Shown here: one piece after another, positions 1 through 8,375 of the stretch | Numbering within the stretch: the first letter of the stretch is position 1 | Layout: every line of letters starts with the position of its first letter | Source of the DNA: Vicinamibacteria bacterium | GTDB lineage: Bacteria; Acidobacteriota; Vicinamibacteria; Fen-336; JAGNNV01 | Length of the DNA: 36,567 bases | Assembly: GCA_017990495.1 (NCBI GenBank) | Contig: JAGNNV010000011.1 | Coordinates: 1-36,567 of the forward strand | Reading direction: 5' to 3' | Notes under the pieces: model-generated | What the model saw: the letters and a program-made list of their open reading frames with translations, nothing else | Database searches by the model: none | Told to the model about the DNA's origin: nothing | Made by a program: the position numbers and the translations under genes

Positions 1-262
1 CGACCGCGGCGAGATGGCTGTCGAGAGCGGCCAGTTCCAGGTCAAGGAGCCAGGGGGTTCCGGTGGCCGCCGCGAAGGCCGCGCCGGGATTATTGAGCGC
101 CAGGTCCGCGGGAAGCCGCAACAATCCTTCGAAGCCGATGGCCTTGCCCTCGGTCAGCGAGATGACGGGCTGGAAGACGCTCCTGAATTCCCCGGAACGC
201 GAAAGCAGATCCTGGAGGGGATCGCCTCCGGGCGGGTACACCATCTTCAGGAGGGAGGCCAT
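1..262 (-). CDS. EAL-domain protein, N-terminal part (cut by window edge)
   Basis: The first 87 residues of a protein that runs off the left edge. Residues 28-50 match the start of an EAL c-di-GMP phosphodiesterase domain: an FQPVISL strand, then GFEGLLR, where E45, L47 and R49 give the ExLxR form of the EAL signature. The remaining catalytic residues lie outside the window, so activity cannot be judged. The ATG at 262 overlaps the end of the receiver-domain gene by 16 bases, which suggests co-translation with it. Inference: it is the output of the kinase-receiver pair just upstream, lowering c-di-GMP in the cytoplasm. The ribosome site is weak, so the exact start is uncertain. Confidence 0.75.
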   Translation of the reverse strand, partial: MASLLKMVYPPGGDPLQDLLSRSGEFRSVFQPVISLTEGKAIGFEGLLRLPADLALNNPGAAFAAATGTPWLLDLELAALDSHLAAV

Positions 263-708
263 GACCCCGCGGCTTTCGGCGGCACGCTCTTGATGCGTTC
301 GAGGATGCGCCCGACCTTGGTGGCGAAGCTCGAGCCGATCTCGGACTTGGAGATGAAGCCTCGCGCGCCGGTCCGATTCACCAGCCGCCGCAGCTCGCCC
401 TCTTCGTTGGAGGAGAAGAACACCACCGGATAGTCGCGAAGCCGGGTGTTCTCCTGCATCAGGCGGAAGATCTCATCGCCCGTGACCATCGGCATGTTCA
501 CATCGAGCAGAACGAGGTCTGGCTTCTGCTCCATGATGAAGTTGAGGCGGTTGAAGGTGGTGAGACAGGTGGCGACCTCGAATCCCGCGCGCTCGAGCAG
601 CGCGGCGGCGGTTCCGAGGAGATCGGCGTCGTCATCCACAATGGCGATTCTCGGGCGGAGCCGCGGAGGCCGCGCCGGAGTGACGGGGGTGGGGAGGGTG
701 GTGGTCAT
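247..708 (-). CDS. Stand-alone response regulator receiver (REC) protein
   Basis: A 153-residue protein made almost entirely of one CheY-like receiver domain (about residues 20-140). The acidic pocket is D25-D27 after the IAIV strand, the phospho-acceptor is D69 in LVLLDVNMP, serines follow the VVFFSS strand near 99-100, and the conserved lysine is K121 in FISKSE. There is no DNA-binding or enzymatic output domain, so it should act through protein contact. It sits 16 bases after the kinase gene and overlaps the EAL gene. Inference: it receives phosphate from that kinase and controls the EAL protein. The first 19 residues are a Pro/Thr-rich leader and the true start could be slightly internal. 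Confidence 0.88.
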   Translation of the reverse strand: MTTTLPTPVTPARPPRLRPRIAIVDDDADLLGTAAALLERAGFEVATCLTTFNRLNFIMEQKPDLVLLDVNMPMVTGDEIFRLMQENTRLRDYPVVFFSSNEEGELRRLVNRTGARGFISKSEIGSSFATKVGRILERIKSVPPKAAGSWPPS

Positions 709-724
709 GAGTTATGGGATCCCT

Positions 725-1894
725 TCATCTCGTTTCGTAGCCAAGGCGGGCGGCGGGAATCGTGACCTGGAAGCGGGCGCCCTCATCGGGTTCGCTGCTC
801 ACCTCGATGCGTCCTGAAAGCTGTTCCACCAGGCCCTTCACGATGCTGAGCCCGAGACCTGTTCCCGCATGGCGCTTGGCCCGCGTGGCATCGAGTTGCC
901 CGAAGCGGGTGAACAACCGCTCGCGGTCGGCGGGCAGGATCCCGGGGCCGGTGTCGGCGACACCCAGGGTGAGGATCTCGTCGGTGCGATCGCCTTCGAG
1001 GGTGACTGCGCCAAACGGCGTGAACTTGATGGCGTTGCTCAGGAGATTGGTGACGATCCGGCGCACAAACGCGGCATCCGTGGGAAAGGGCCGGCGAAGG
1101 GCCTGGCCGAAGTGGATGCGCAGGCTGAGCCCCCTGGCTTCGGCGATGGGCTTGAAGGCGTCATGCATCTCTTCGAGAAGAGTGAGCACATCGCACTCCT
1201 CGCAGTCCGGAAGCAAGGCCCCCGCATCGAGCCGATGGCGGTCCAGAATGTTGTTGACGATGCCGCCCAGCTCCGAAGCGCGGTTGGACAAAACGCCCAG
1301 TCGTTGCGCCTGGGTCGCCGACAGGCCGTCGTCCCCCTTGAGCAGCTCGACCAGGCCGAGAATGGTGTTCACCGGAGTGCGCAGTTCGTGGGTCATGTTG
1401 GACATGAACTCGGACTGCAGCCGGTTCAGCTCCTCGAGCCCCCGGGCCTTGTCCTCGAGCACGCTGCGTTCAGCAATGCTCCGAACCAGGAGGTCCTTGT
1501 GATGGGACATGAGGGCGCGGAAGGAAACGAGACCGCGTAGTTCACGACCCTCGACCACGAGGATGTCGTCATAGATGCGCGCGGTGTCGCGTTCAAGGGC
1601 GAGGGCCACCACCTCGACCGGATCGGCCGAGGCTTGCGCCGTGGATCCGTCCTCGGCGATCGAAGCCGCCGGCTGCTTTTCGAGCAGGGCATAGCCAAAG
1701 CGCTTTCCGAGTTCCCGGAAGAAGCGGGGGCGGGAGACCATCCGCGGATGCCTTCCGCCCACCACGGCGACAGCGTCGAACTCCGGGTTCTCCTCAAACA
1801 GTCTGATGACCCGACCCACCGGAGTCTGCTCATCGACGCGCAGGTCGTGGGAGATCAGCTCGGCGATGGTGCGATGACGGGCCTCGGGAGACAT
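725..1894 (-). CDS. Cytoplasmic hybrid-less sensor histidine kinase
   Basis: A 389-residue kinase without obvious membrane segments. Residues 10-135 resemble the CBS-like pair found in GGDEF/EAL signalling proteins (DEQTPVGRVIRLFEENPEFDAV followed later by a second similar unit), a likely ligand-sensing region. The HisKA H-box is FMSNMTHELRTP with H169. The ATPase domain has the N-box NLLSNAIKF (N287), the G1 box DTGPG (314-318) and the G2 box GTGLGLS (344-350), so it looks active. It is followed after 16 bases by the receiver gene and then the EAL gene. The three probably form a phosphorelay ending in c-di-GMP turnover. The CBS assignment is from pattern only. Confidence 0.88.
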   Translation of the reverse strand: MSPEARHRTIAELISHDLRVDEQTPVGRVIRLFEENPEFDAVAVVGGRHPRMVSRPRFFRELGKRFGYALLEKQPAASIAEDGSTAQASADPVEVVALALERDTARIYDDILVVEGRELRGLVSFRALMSHHKDLLVRSIAERSVLEDKARGLEELNRLQSEFMSNMTHELRTPVNTILGLVELLKGDDGLSATQAQRLGVLSNRASELGGIVNNILDRHRLDAGALLPDCEECDVLTLLEEMHDAFKPIAEARGLSLRIHFGQALRRPFPTDAAFVRRIVTNLLSNAIKFTPFGAVTLEGDRTDEILTLGVADTGPGILPADRERLFTRFGQLDATRAKRHAGTGLGLSIVKGLVEQLSGRIEVSSEPDEGARFQVTIPAARLGYETR

Positions 1895-1970
1895 TCCTCC
1901 CGCACCTTAGGCAGACGGTATGACGCCACCGTCACATCGCCGTGATCATGGCGCGCCCGCGCCCACCCGA

Positions 1971-3236
1971 CTATCGGAGCTTCATCACCGCGGTGCGCAC
2001 TTGCGAGGGAGCGGGAGTGGCCCCGCCCTCGGGAGCGGCGCCCACTTCGGTCCACGCGAACACCACTTCCCCGCCCGAGAGTTCGAGACGCGGAAAACCG
2101 GAGGCGCGCGCCATGGAAGTGCCCGCCACCTTGAAAGCCGGCTTCAATGCTCCCGCAGGATCGATGAACGCAGCCTTTATCTCAGCGGCGCCGCCTTCGC
2201 CTCGACCCAGCCACGAGAGGAGCGATTCACCCGATGGGAGCAGGGCGATGTCCACGCGACCGAGCGGGAAGGCCGCATCGACTTCCAGGTGAGGAGCGAA
2301 CGTATCGCCGCCGTCGCGCGATACCGCGGCGCGCACCCGCGGCTTGCCTCCGCCCATGGTGAACCACGCCACCGACACCGCGTCTCCGCGGGCGGCCAGG
2401 GCTGGGCCGTTCACCGGGCAGGCGTTGATCTTCCAGCCGTCCTTCGAGAAATCGCGCGGCTCGACCTTCTCGGCGAAGGGGCGAACGAACGAGATGTCGC
2501 GCAATTCGGTATCCGACCGGTCGCGATACGCGGCGAGCAGGCCCCTGGACGTGTTCACCACCGCGGTCTGACAACAGTCGCAGACCCGCGAGTCGAGCAC
2601 GGACTCGCGCAGACGGGTTCCATCGCTCAGGAACTCGGCCGAGCGCAAGGTCATCGCTCCCCCGGCGGCCGCGTGATCGCCGCCGTCGTGGCTCATGCCC
2701 TTGGTCTCCCGTCCGTCCAGCCAGACCACGGCCAGGCCCTTCTCCGTGGTCGCGAACGAAACAAAGCCGTGCTCGGCTTTGGTGCCGTCGGTGTTCACGA
2801 GGAAAGGCTCGCCCCAGGTTTTCCCGGCGTCACGCGAGATGCGCGCGTTGATGTTGTAGTCGTAGGTTCCCTCACCGCTCCGCGCCAGCCAGTGAGTCAT
2901 GACCGAACCATCGGGGAAGATTCCGAGACCCGGAAAATCGGCCCAGTTCCGCCAGAAGGTCTTCCCCTCGTGGACGGTGGTGGGCTCCGTCCAAACGCCC
3001 CCTTCCTTCCGGTGGGCGAGGCGGAGACGATGACCGGCGGCATCCTTCAGCGTTTCGAGCCACGTCATGTAGACCCCCCCGCGACCATCGGCCAGCAACT
3101 GAGGGAAAGCGGAGTCCGCGGAGGCGGGGGTGAGCACGGCCTCGACTTTCGTGGGCGGAACCGCCTGTGCCCACGCGTGGCCGCCGGCCAGGGACGCCAT
3201 GGTGAGAGTGAATCCGAGCAGGATCGGTGTCTTCAT
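1971..3236 (-). CDS. Exported BNR/Asp-box (sialidase-fold) repeat protein
   Basis: A 421-residue protein with a Sec signal peptide (MKTPILLGFT through about AWAQ, cleavage near residue 24). Repeated beta-propeller blades carry Asp-box motifs, for example ISRDAGKTW (133-141) and a VSRDGGDTF copy near residue 316, as in the sialidase/BNR superfamily. The sialidase catalytic arginine triad was not identified, so enzymatic activity should not be assumed. An unusual CDCC cluster (219-222) and a later CP pair could hold a metal or a disulfide. It stands between the frameshifted phosphoesterase and the kinase gene, 76 bases before the latter. The role in the cluster is unknown. Confidence 0.75.
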   Translation of the reverse strand: MKTPILLGFTLTMASLAGGHAWAQAVPPTKVEAVLTPASADSAFPQLLADGRGGVYMTWLETLKDAAGHRLRLAHRKEGGVWTEPTTVHEGKTFWRNWADFPGLGIFPDGSVMTHWLARSGEGTYDYNINARISRDAGKTWGEPFLVNTDGTKAEHGFVSFATTEKGLAVVWLDGRETKGMSHDGGDHAAAGGAMTLRSAEFLSDGTRLRESVLDSRVCDCCQTAVVNTSRGLLAAYRDRSDTELRDISFVRPFAEKVEPRDFSKDGWKINACPVNGPALAARGDAVSVAWFTMGGGKPRVRAAVSRDGGDTFAPHLEVDAAFPLGRVDIALLPSGESLLSWLGRGEGGAAEIKAAFIDPAGALKPAFKVAGTSMARASGFPRLELSGGEVVFAWTEVGAAPEGGATPAPSQVRTAVMKLR

Positions 3237-3498
3237 GGCCTAATTCTGCCCTGTCGCGAGCCATCGCGGGATCAAGTGAGTACAGTGCGAGCTTTCGCCC
3301 AAGTCTCTGAGCCGGCGAGTGACCGCGCAGGCTGGAGGACGTAAGGTGCGGGGGTTTGGGCGAGAACGGACCAAAGGCGCTTTTCAGGTCGTCCGGTCGC
3401 AGACCAGCCGCAGTTCATCAGCATCGTTGGACCGGCGAGGTCCTGGTGCCCCACGACCGTGTCACCGACATCTGCGGCCACCGTATGCATTCCGGGAA

Positions 3499-3535
3499 AG
3501 CAACTGGGAGTTCCCCCTACCCCAGCAACTGGGAG
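3499..3535. repeat. 12-bp direct repeat at the phosphoesterase 3' end
   Basis: AGCAACTGGGAG occurs at 3499-3510 and again, identically, at 3524-3535, a 25-base period. The second copy encodes the last codons of the phosphoesterase and the first lies just past its stop. This fits a small slippage duplication of the gene's tail. Confidence 0.6.
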
Positions 3536-4538
3536 CCGCTGTCGGCGAGCTTCAGGCGTCCCGCGGCCGTCTGGGTTTCGGGCGCGGTCCAGTACTCCCA
3601 TGAGTACCCCCTGGCGGTCAGGCGGAATCGTCCAACTCCGAACTCGGTCACCCGGCCGTCTGCGGACGCGTGACGGTACTCGCTCATTGAGCGGATGTCC
3701 GCGCTCTTGAACTCATACAGGGCGCCGCCGCCCGTGCCGATGATGAAGGACCGGAAGCCGGCAGTTTCGCGCATCCGCTCGTAGCCGTGCTCATGGCCAT
3801 GAAGGGTGAAGCCCCGCCGCCGCAAACGATGGACCTCATCCAGAAAGGTCTGGCTCGGCGGCCAATCGCCGTTGCGACTCGAGCCCCATCGGGGGCGGTG
3901 CCAGACCAGAACCACAAACCGGTCAGGGTGGAGCGTGAGCTGATCTCTCAGAAACTGAATCTGGCGCGTGTCGGCGGGGATCTCGCTGTTTAGGACAACG
4001 ACGAGCCAGGCCTCCTCCAGATAGCTGTAGTAGCCGTCTCTGCCGTTGCCGGTCGCCGCTGCGCCGAAGTATTCGTAGTAATAGGGCGCAACGCGCCGGG
4101 CATTAGCGTCGTCCAGTTCGTGATTCCCGAGCGAAGGCTCGATGATGGCCTTGAACTGACCATAAAAGGGCGCGAAACACTGTTCAATGCGGTTTTGCTG
4201 CCGCCCAAGCCGTCTGGAACTTGGTAAGCGTGATCGCCCAGCGTATGAAGCCATGTGGGACGGGAACCAGCGGGGGTCTCCGAAAGAAGGGCAGTGATTA
4301 TCTTCGCGCTCGTTTCTGCTCCGCCCGTCCCACAGTCTCCGATGTCTCCAACAGCGAGAATGCCGAAGCCGGAGGCGGGGGGACTTGCGGGCGTGGGCGA
4401 GGGGCTCGGGCCGATCGGAGAGTTTGCGTCGGATGGTCCGCAGGCCACGCCTGTCGCAAGGAGCGCAGCGGTCTGGACGAAGGTCCGACGACTGACTTGT
4501 ACTGCGGGCGGGCGGGACGGGGGAGGAGGCGACTTCAT
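3517..4538 (-). pseudogene. Tat-exported metallophosphoesterase, interrupted by a frameshift
   Basis: Two adjoining reading frames together encode one calcineurin-like phosphoesterase. The first frame, from ATG 4538, has a twin-arginine signal (SRRTFVQTAALLATGVAC, possibly lipidated at the Cys), then motif I in AVGDIGDC and motif II in LGDHAY. The second frame continues with FYGQFKAIIEPSLGNHEL (motif III GNHE), VWHRP (motif IV) and GHEHGYERM (motif V), ending at 3517. The switch falls at an A run (minus strand AGCAAAACCGC; run at 4193-4196). One extra A would join the frames as S-K-N-R-I-E-Q. So one base is missing, either a real mutation or an assembly error. Its ATG overlaps the ATPase stop (ATGA), so it belongs to that operon. 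Confidence 0.8.
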
Positions 4539-6709
4539 TCGGCTTTCGACCGGAGGAGACGCAGGCCGTTCCCGACCACCAGCAGCGATGCGCCCATGTC
4601 GGCGGCGATGGCGGCCCAGAGCGACGCATGCCCCATGACGGTCAGCACGACGAACGTGGCTTTGACCAGCAAGGAGAACGCGATGTTCTGCCGGACGATG
4701 GCAAGGGTCCGGCGCGAGTGCTCGATCAGCCAGGGAAGCCGCGAGAGGTCGTCGGACATGAGTGCCACATCGGCTGTCTCGATCGCCGAGTCGCTCCCTG
4801 CGGCGCCCATGGCAATGCCGAGGCTGGCCCGGCCCAGCGCGGGCGCGTCGTTGACCCCGTCGCCGACCATGCCCACGGTCCCGTACTTCGCCAGCAGCCG
4901 CTCGATGGCCCCGACCTTGTCTTCGGGCAACAACTCAGCCGCGATCTCGTCCACACCGGTCTGGCTTGCGATGTTCTCGGCCGTGCCCCGGTTGTCGCCG
5001 GTGAGCATGACGACGTGCTCGATGCCCGCGGAGCGCAGGCGGGCGACCATCGCCTTCGACTCGAGTCGCACCTCGTCGCCGAGACCGATCAGGCCGCAAA
5101 CGTGCTTGTTGTCTCCGACGAGAACCACCGTACGGCCCTTGCCGGCCATGGCTTCGAGTTCCCGATGCACCTTGAGAGTTTCCAGGCCGCGTTCCTCCAG
5201 ATAGCGGTGAGAGCCGAGCCAGTACAGCTCAGTCCCGAACATGGCGGTGGCGCCCTTGCCTTGCACAATCTTGAAGTCGGTCGCGGGATTAACGGCGATC
5301 CCTTGCCTCTTGGCATAGGCGACGATCGCGCGCGCCAGCGGATGATCGCTACGAGCTTCCATGGCCGCAACCCGCTCCAGCAGGCGCGACTCGCCATGAT
5401 CATCCCAGGACACGACTTCGACGACCGCCGGCTCACCTCGCGTGAGCGTGCCTGTCTTGTCGAGTGCGAGGGCCTTGAGGCGCCCCGCCATCTCCAGGTG
5501 GGCGCCGCCCTTCACAAGCACCCCGTTCCGAGCCGCGGCGGCAAGACCGGCCACGATCGTGACCGGCGTCGAGATCACGAGCGCGCAGGGGCAGCCGATA
5601 ACGAGCAGCACGAGTGCTCGGTAGATCCAGTCTGACCAAACGCCGCCGAAGAACAACGGCGGGACTACGAGAACCGCGACCGCCAGGGCCAGCACCACCG
5701 GCGTGTAGATGCGCGCGAACTTCTCGACCCATCGCTCGGAAGGGGCCCGCTTCGACTGCGCGTCGCCGACCATGCGGATGATGTTGGCGAGTGTGGTGTT
5801 GCCCGCGACCTTGGTGGCCTGCGCTTCGATCGCGCCGTCGCCGTTGATCGTGCCGGCATAGACCACCGAGCCCGGCACCTTGGAGACGGGCATGCTCTCG
5901 CCCGTGATCGGAGCCTGGTTGATGTCGCTCTCGCCCTTGGTCACCGTGCCGTCGAGCGGCACACGCTCACCCGGCCACACCACAAAGGTCGCGCCGATCG
6001 TCGCCTCTTCGGCCCGCACCTCACGCTCGCTCCCGTCGGGGAGGCGCAAGCGCACGGTCAAAGGAGCCAGCTCCATCAGCTTGGCAACGGCGCGCCGCGC
6101 GCGCCCCACGCTCCAGGACTCGAGCGCCAGCGAAACCGCGAACAGGAACGAGACCGTGGCCGCCTCGAACCACTCGCCGATTCCGACCGCGCCGGCGACG
6201 GCGATCGTCATCAGGACGTTCATGTCCGGACGTCCGTGGCGCGCGGCGAACCAAGCCTTCGGGACCACGTATCGTATACCTGCCGCGATCGAGACCGTGT
6301 ACAGGAGTGCTGCTACCGCAGGCACGCCCTCCGAGATGCCCATTCCCTCAGATCCCAGGGCTCCCAAGACGCTGCCGGCGCGCCAAGCGTGATACCCAAA
6401 GCCGAGTCCCAGCGCGAGCCCGCTTATCGCGGTGAGCAGCGTGCGGCCCCGCTGCTGCGAGCCTTCGTCCGGCGCGCCGTCGGCCGTGACGTCTGTCCAG
6501 GGCTCCGCAGTCATGCCCGTGGCGCGCACCGCCGCGATGATGGCCGTCTGGTCCGAAGCGCCGCTGCCCGGAGTGATGATCATCCGGCCGTTCAACACGT
6601 CGAACGCCAGATCGCCACCCTGCCCGACCAGGGAGCCGAGGGTCTCCCGCAGCGCTCCGACCTCCTCGGCACAGTCCATGCCACGAACCCGGAAGCGCAG
6701 AGTGGTCAT
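4535..6709 (-). CDS. cadA: P1B-type heavy-metal ATPase (Zn/Cd/Pb class)
   Basis: An inner-membrane pump of about 724 residues that uses ATP to move divalent soft metals from cytoplasm to periplasm. It has an N-terminal HMA-like domain whose motif is GMDCAEE (one Cys, C12, not CxxC), the actuator TGES (269-272), the membrane CPC (373-375), the phosphorylated Asp in DKTGTLT (D417), an HP dipeptide near 456 and GDGVND (616-621). K683 in the seventh and D704 in the eighth membrane helix are hallmarks of the P1B-2 (Zn/Cd/Pb) class. I start at ATG 6709 because GGAGGAG lies six bases upstream. A GTG at 6727 would add six residues. It overlaps or abuts the PII-like gene upstream and the phosphoesterase downstream. 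The substrate is inferred from class residues. Confidence 0.94.
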   Translation of the reverse strand: MTTLRFRVRGMDCAEEVGALRETLGSLVGQGGDLAFDVLNGRMIITPGSGASDQTAIIAAVRATGMTAEPWTDVTADGAPDEGSQQRGRTLLTAISGLALGLGFGYHAWRAGSVLGALGSEGMGISEGVPAVAALLYTVSIAAGIRYVVPKAWFAARHGRPDMNVLMTIAVAGAVGIGEWFEAATVSFLFAVSLALESWSVGRARRAVAKLMELAPLTVRLRLPDGSEREVRAEEATIGATFVVWPGERVPLDGTVTKGESDINQAPITGESMPVSKVPGSVVYAGTINGDGAIEAQATKVAGNTTLANIIRMVGDAQSKRAPSERWVEKFARIYTPVVLALAVAVLVVPPLFFGGVWSDWIYRALVLLVIGCPCALVISTPVTIVAGLAAAARNGVLVKGGAHLEMAGRLKALALDKTGTLTRGEPAVVEVVSWDDHGESRLLERVAAMEARSDHPLARAIVAYAKRQGIAVNPATDFKIVQGKGATAMFGTELYWLGSHRYLEERGLETLKVHRELEAMAGKGRTVVLVGDNKHVCGLIGLGDEVRLESKAMVARLRSAGIEHVVMLTGDNRGTAENIASQTGVDEIAAELLPEDKVGAIERLLAKYGTVGMVGDGVNDAPALGRASLGIAMGAAGSDSAIETADVALMSDDLSRLPWLIEHSRRTLAIVRQNIAFSLLVKATFVVLTVMGHASLWAAIAADMGASLLVVGNGLRLLRSKAE

Positions 6710-6723
6710 TGTCTTCTCCTCCG

Positions 6724-7098
6724 TCACAGTTCGGTGCTGGGCATGAGAGAGCTGACGCCCGTTTCACCCGAACGAATGCGACAGGCGACATCCACCGGCC
6801 CTGCGAAGATCTTCCCGTCACCAGGGTGGCCGGTGTAGGCGGCTTTGCGAATCGCCTCGATGACGGCGATGAGATCCGCGGATTGGCAGAACACCTCGAG
6901 GCGGAGGATCGGCTCAAAGGGATGGACTTCCGATCGTTCGCCTTTTCTAGGCGTGTGAGCTTCATCAGACCCGAAACCCCGCACGTCTACCACGCTCATA
7001 CCCGGAAAGCCGGAGAGATGCCGAACCGCATCGACGACGCGGCCCAGGGTCAACGGGCGAACATAGGCAACGACAAACTGCATAGCGTCTCCACTCAT
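6724..7098 (-). CDS. PII-like signalling protein of a metal-efflux operon
   Basis: A 124-residue protein with the PII fold order: strand FVVAYVRPLTLGRVVDAV, a T-loop region rich in charges (about 42-62), strand LRLEVFCQSADLIAVIEAI, then the C-loop motif GDGKIF (93-98) and RIRSGETG (108-115). GDGKIF and the RxxGExG segment are typical PII nucleotide-pocket features. The T-loop does not look like the GlnB/GlnK uridylylation loop, so control of nitrogen enzymes is unlikely. PII-type proteins encoded next to heavy-metal efflux genes are known as a separate group. It lies directly before the ATPase. Inference: a nucleotide-dependent regulator of the ATPase or the RND pump. ATG 7083 is an alternative start. 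Confidence 0.85.
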   Translation of the reverse strand: MSGDAMQFVVAYVRPLTLGRVVDAVRHLSGFPGMSVVDVRGFGSDEAHTPRKGERSEVHPFEPILRLEVFCQSADLIAVIEAIRKAAYTGHPGDGKIFAGPVDVACRIRSGETGVSSLMPSTEL

Positions 7099-7132
7099 GG
7101 TGTCTCCTCGTATTCGTGAATTCTCCGCAACG

Positions 7133-8359
7133 TCAGTCCAGGAGTCCGACCCCGCCCCCCGGGGAATAGCCGGGAAACAGGGCGATGTCTGGCGCCACGC
7201 CGAGATGCTTCCACGCTACTTCCGCGAAGATGTCGCGAAAATCGGTGGTTACGGCCAGGTCGCGTTCTTCGAACAACTGGTGCGGGGCGATGCCGGGCCA
7301 CGTTCCTCGAATCGCTCCCCCTCGGATTTTGCCGCCCAGAATCAAGGCGCAATAGCCCGAGCCGTGATCGGTGCCTTGCGACCCATTGGCGAAGACGGTC
7401 CGGCCAAATTCCGTCGTCACGATGACGACGACGTTGTCGATCTTCTTACCGAGGTCCGTGTCGAACGCCGCGAGCGCAGCGCCCAAAGAGGCGAAGTCCA
7501 CGGCATTCGCCGCCAGTTGCCCAGAGTGAGTGTCGAAGGTGCCGCCACCGTCCACGAAAATGCAACGTGTACCGATTTCGGCCCTGATGAGTTGGGCGGC
7601 CTGACGCAAGGAGTTTCCCAGCATGGTGTCCGGATAGCCGGCGCCATTGTGAGGGCTTTCGTGTTCGCCCGCGGCCCCCCGCAGCTGATCGATGGCCTGA
7701 AACATTCCGCTCGCGAGATCGTGAAGGGGGGTCTCGGCGTACATGGACCTGATTCCGCCTGCGGCCTCGCCCGGCCAGTTCTTCGCTCGCAGGCGGTAGG
7801 CATTCAGTTCAACTGACACCAGCGCCTTTTCCGGACCCAGAACGGAAACCGGGGTTCGTGTCGAGAAGGCAACGATTTTCGTCGCTCCTCCTCCGGCGAG
7901 TGAAGCGGCGAGACGGCCCATGGTCCCGGTTGGCGTCGTCAAGACCCCAGGGGTGCCAAGCTCAACGTAGTCTTGGGCGGAAAAATGCGAGCGAGAGACG
8001 CCGTAGTGACCGACGGCGTGAACAATCGCCAGCCGACCCTCGGAAAACACCGGATGGAGCGGGGCGAGTCCGGGATGCAGAGCAAAATGATCGTCTAGCG
8101 CAACCAACCCACCTGGCCGCCCTGGTGGAGGCAGCGCCACTTCTCCGCGCTGGTCGTAGAACCGGGGCTCTCCATACGGGGACACCATGGCCAGGCCGTC
8201 GGCTCCCCCTCTGAGGAAGATGTGGACTAGGACAGCACGTCCGGCAGGGGCTGCGGCTTCCGCAAGCGACGACAGGAGTCTCGATGGACCGACGCCAATG
8301 CCGACGGCAGAAAGGGCGGCCCCGCGCAAAAAAACACGACGCGATAAAGAGCTCCGCAT
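7133..8359 (-). CDS. DUF1501 family Tat-exported protein
   Basis: A 408-residue protein with a twin-arginine signal (SRRVFLRGAALSAVG) and the DUF1501 pattern: HIFLRGGADGLAMVSPYGE, HPGLAPLHPVFSEGRLAIVHAVG, SRSHFSAQDYVE, then FVDGGGTFDTHSGQ, TTEFGRTVFANGSQGTDHGSG and LILGGKIRGG. The domain is related to the alkaline-phosphatase/sulfatase fold and the D, H and TDHG residues fit a metal site, but the biochemical role is unknown. It lies 16 bases after the DUF1800 gene, its usual genomic partner, and 34 bases before the PII-like gene. Its presence inside a metal-efflux operon is unusual. Confidence 0.9.
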   Translation of the reverse strand: MRSSLSRRVFLRGAALSAVGIGVGPSRLLSSLAEAAAPAGRAVLVHIFLRGGADGLAMVSPYGEPRFYDQRGEVALPPPGRPGGLVALDDHFALHPGLAPLHPVFSEGRLAIVHAVGHYGVSRSHFSAQDYVELGTPGVLTTPTGTMGRLAASLAGGGATKIVAFSTRTPVSVLGPEKALVSVELNAYRLRAKNWPGEAAGGIRSMYAETPLHDLASGMFQAIDQLRGAAGEHESPHNGAGYPDTMLGNSLRQAAQLIRAEIGTRCIFVDGGGTFDTHSGQLAANAVDFASLGAALAAFDTDLGKKIDNVVVIVTTEFGRTVFANGSQGTDHGSGYCALILGGKIRGGAIRGTWPGIAPHQLFEERDLAVTTDFRDIFAEVAWKHLGVAPDIALFPGYSPGGGVGLLD

Positions 8360-8375
8360 GTCTGAAAGGCCTCCG

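Noticed and set aside
1920-3344. 474-codon plus-strand open frame opposite the BNR protein
   Set aside because: Antisense shadow of a GC-rich gene; no motifs, and the minus frame has a signal peptide and Asp-boxes.
3237-3516. Possible small gene between the BNR protein and the phosphoesterase
   Set aside because: A minus-strand frame crosses it (3272-3601) but overlaps the phosphoesterase in another frame and has no recognised domain or start signal.
4190-4200. Programmed -1 frameshifting in the phosphoesterase
   Set aside because: No canonical X-XXY-YYZ heptamer at the A run, and no family precedent that I know; a one-base loss is simpler.
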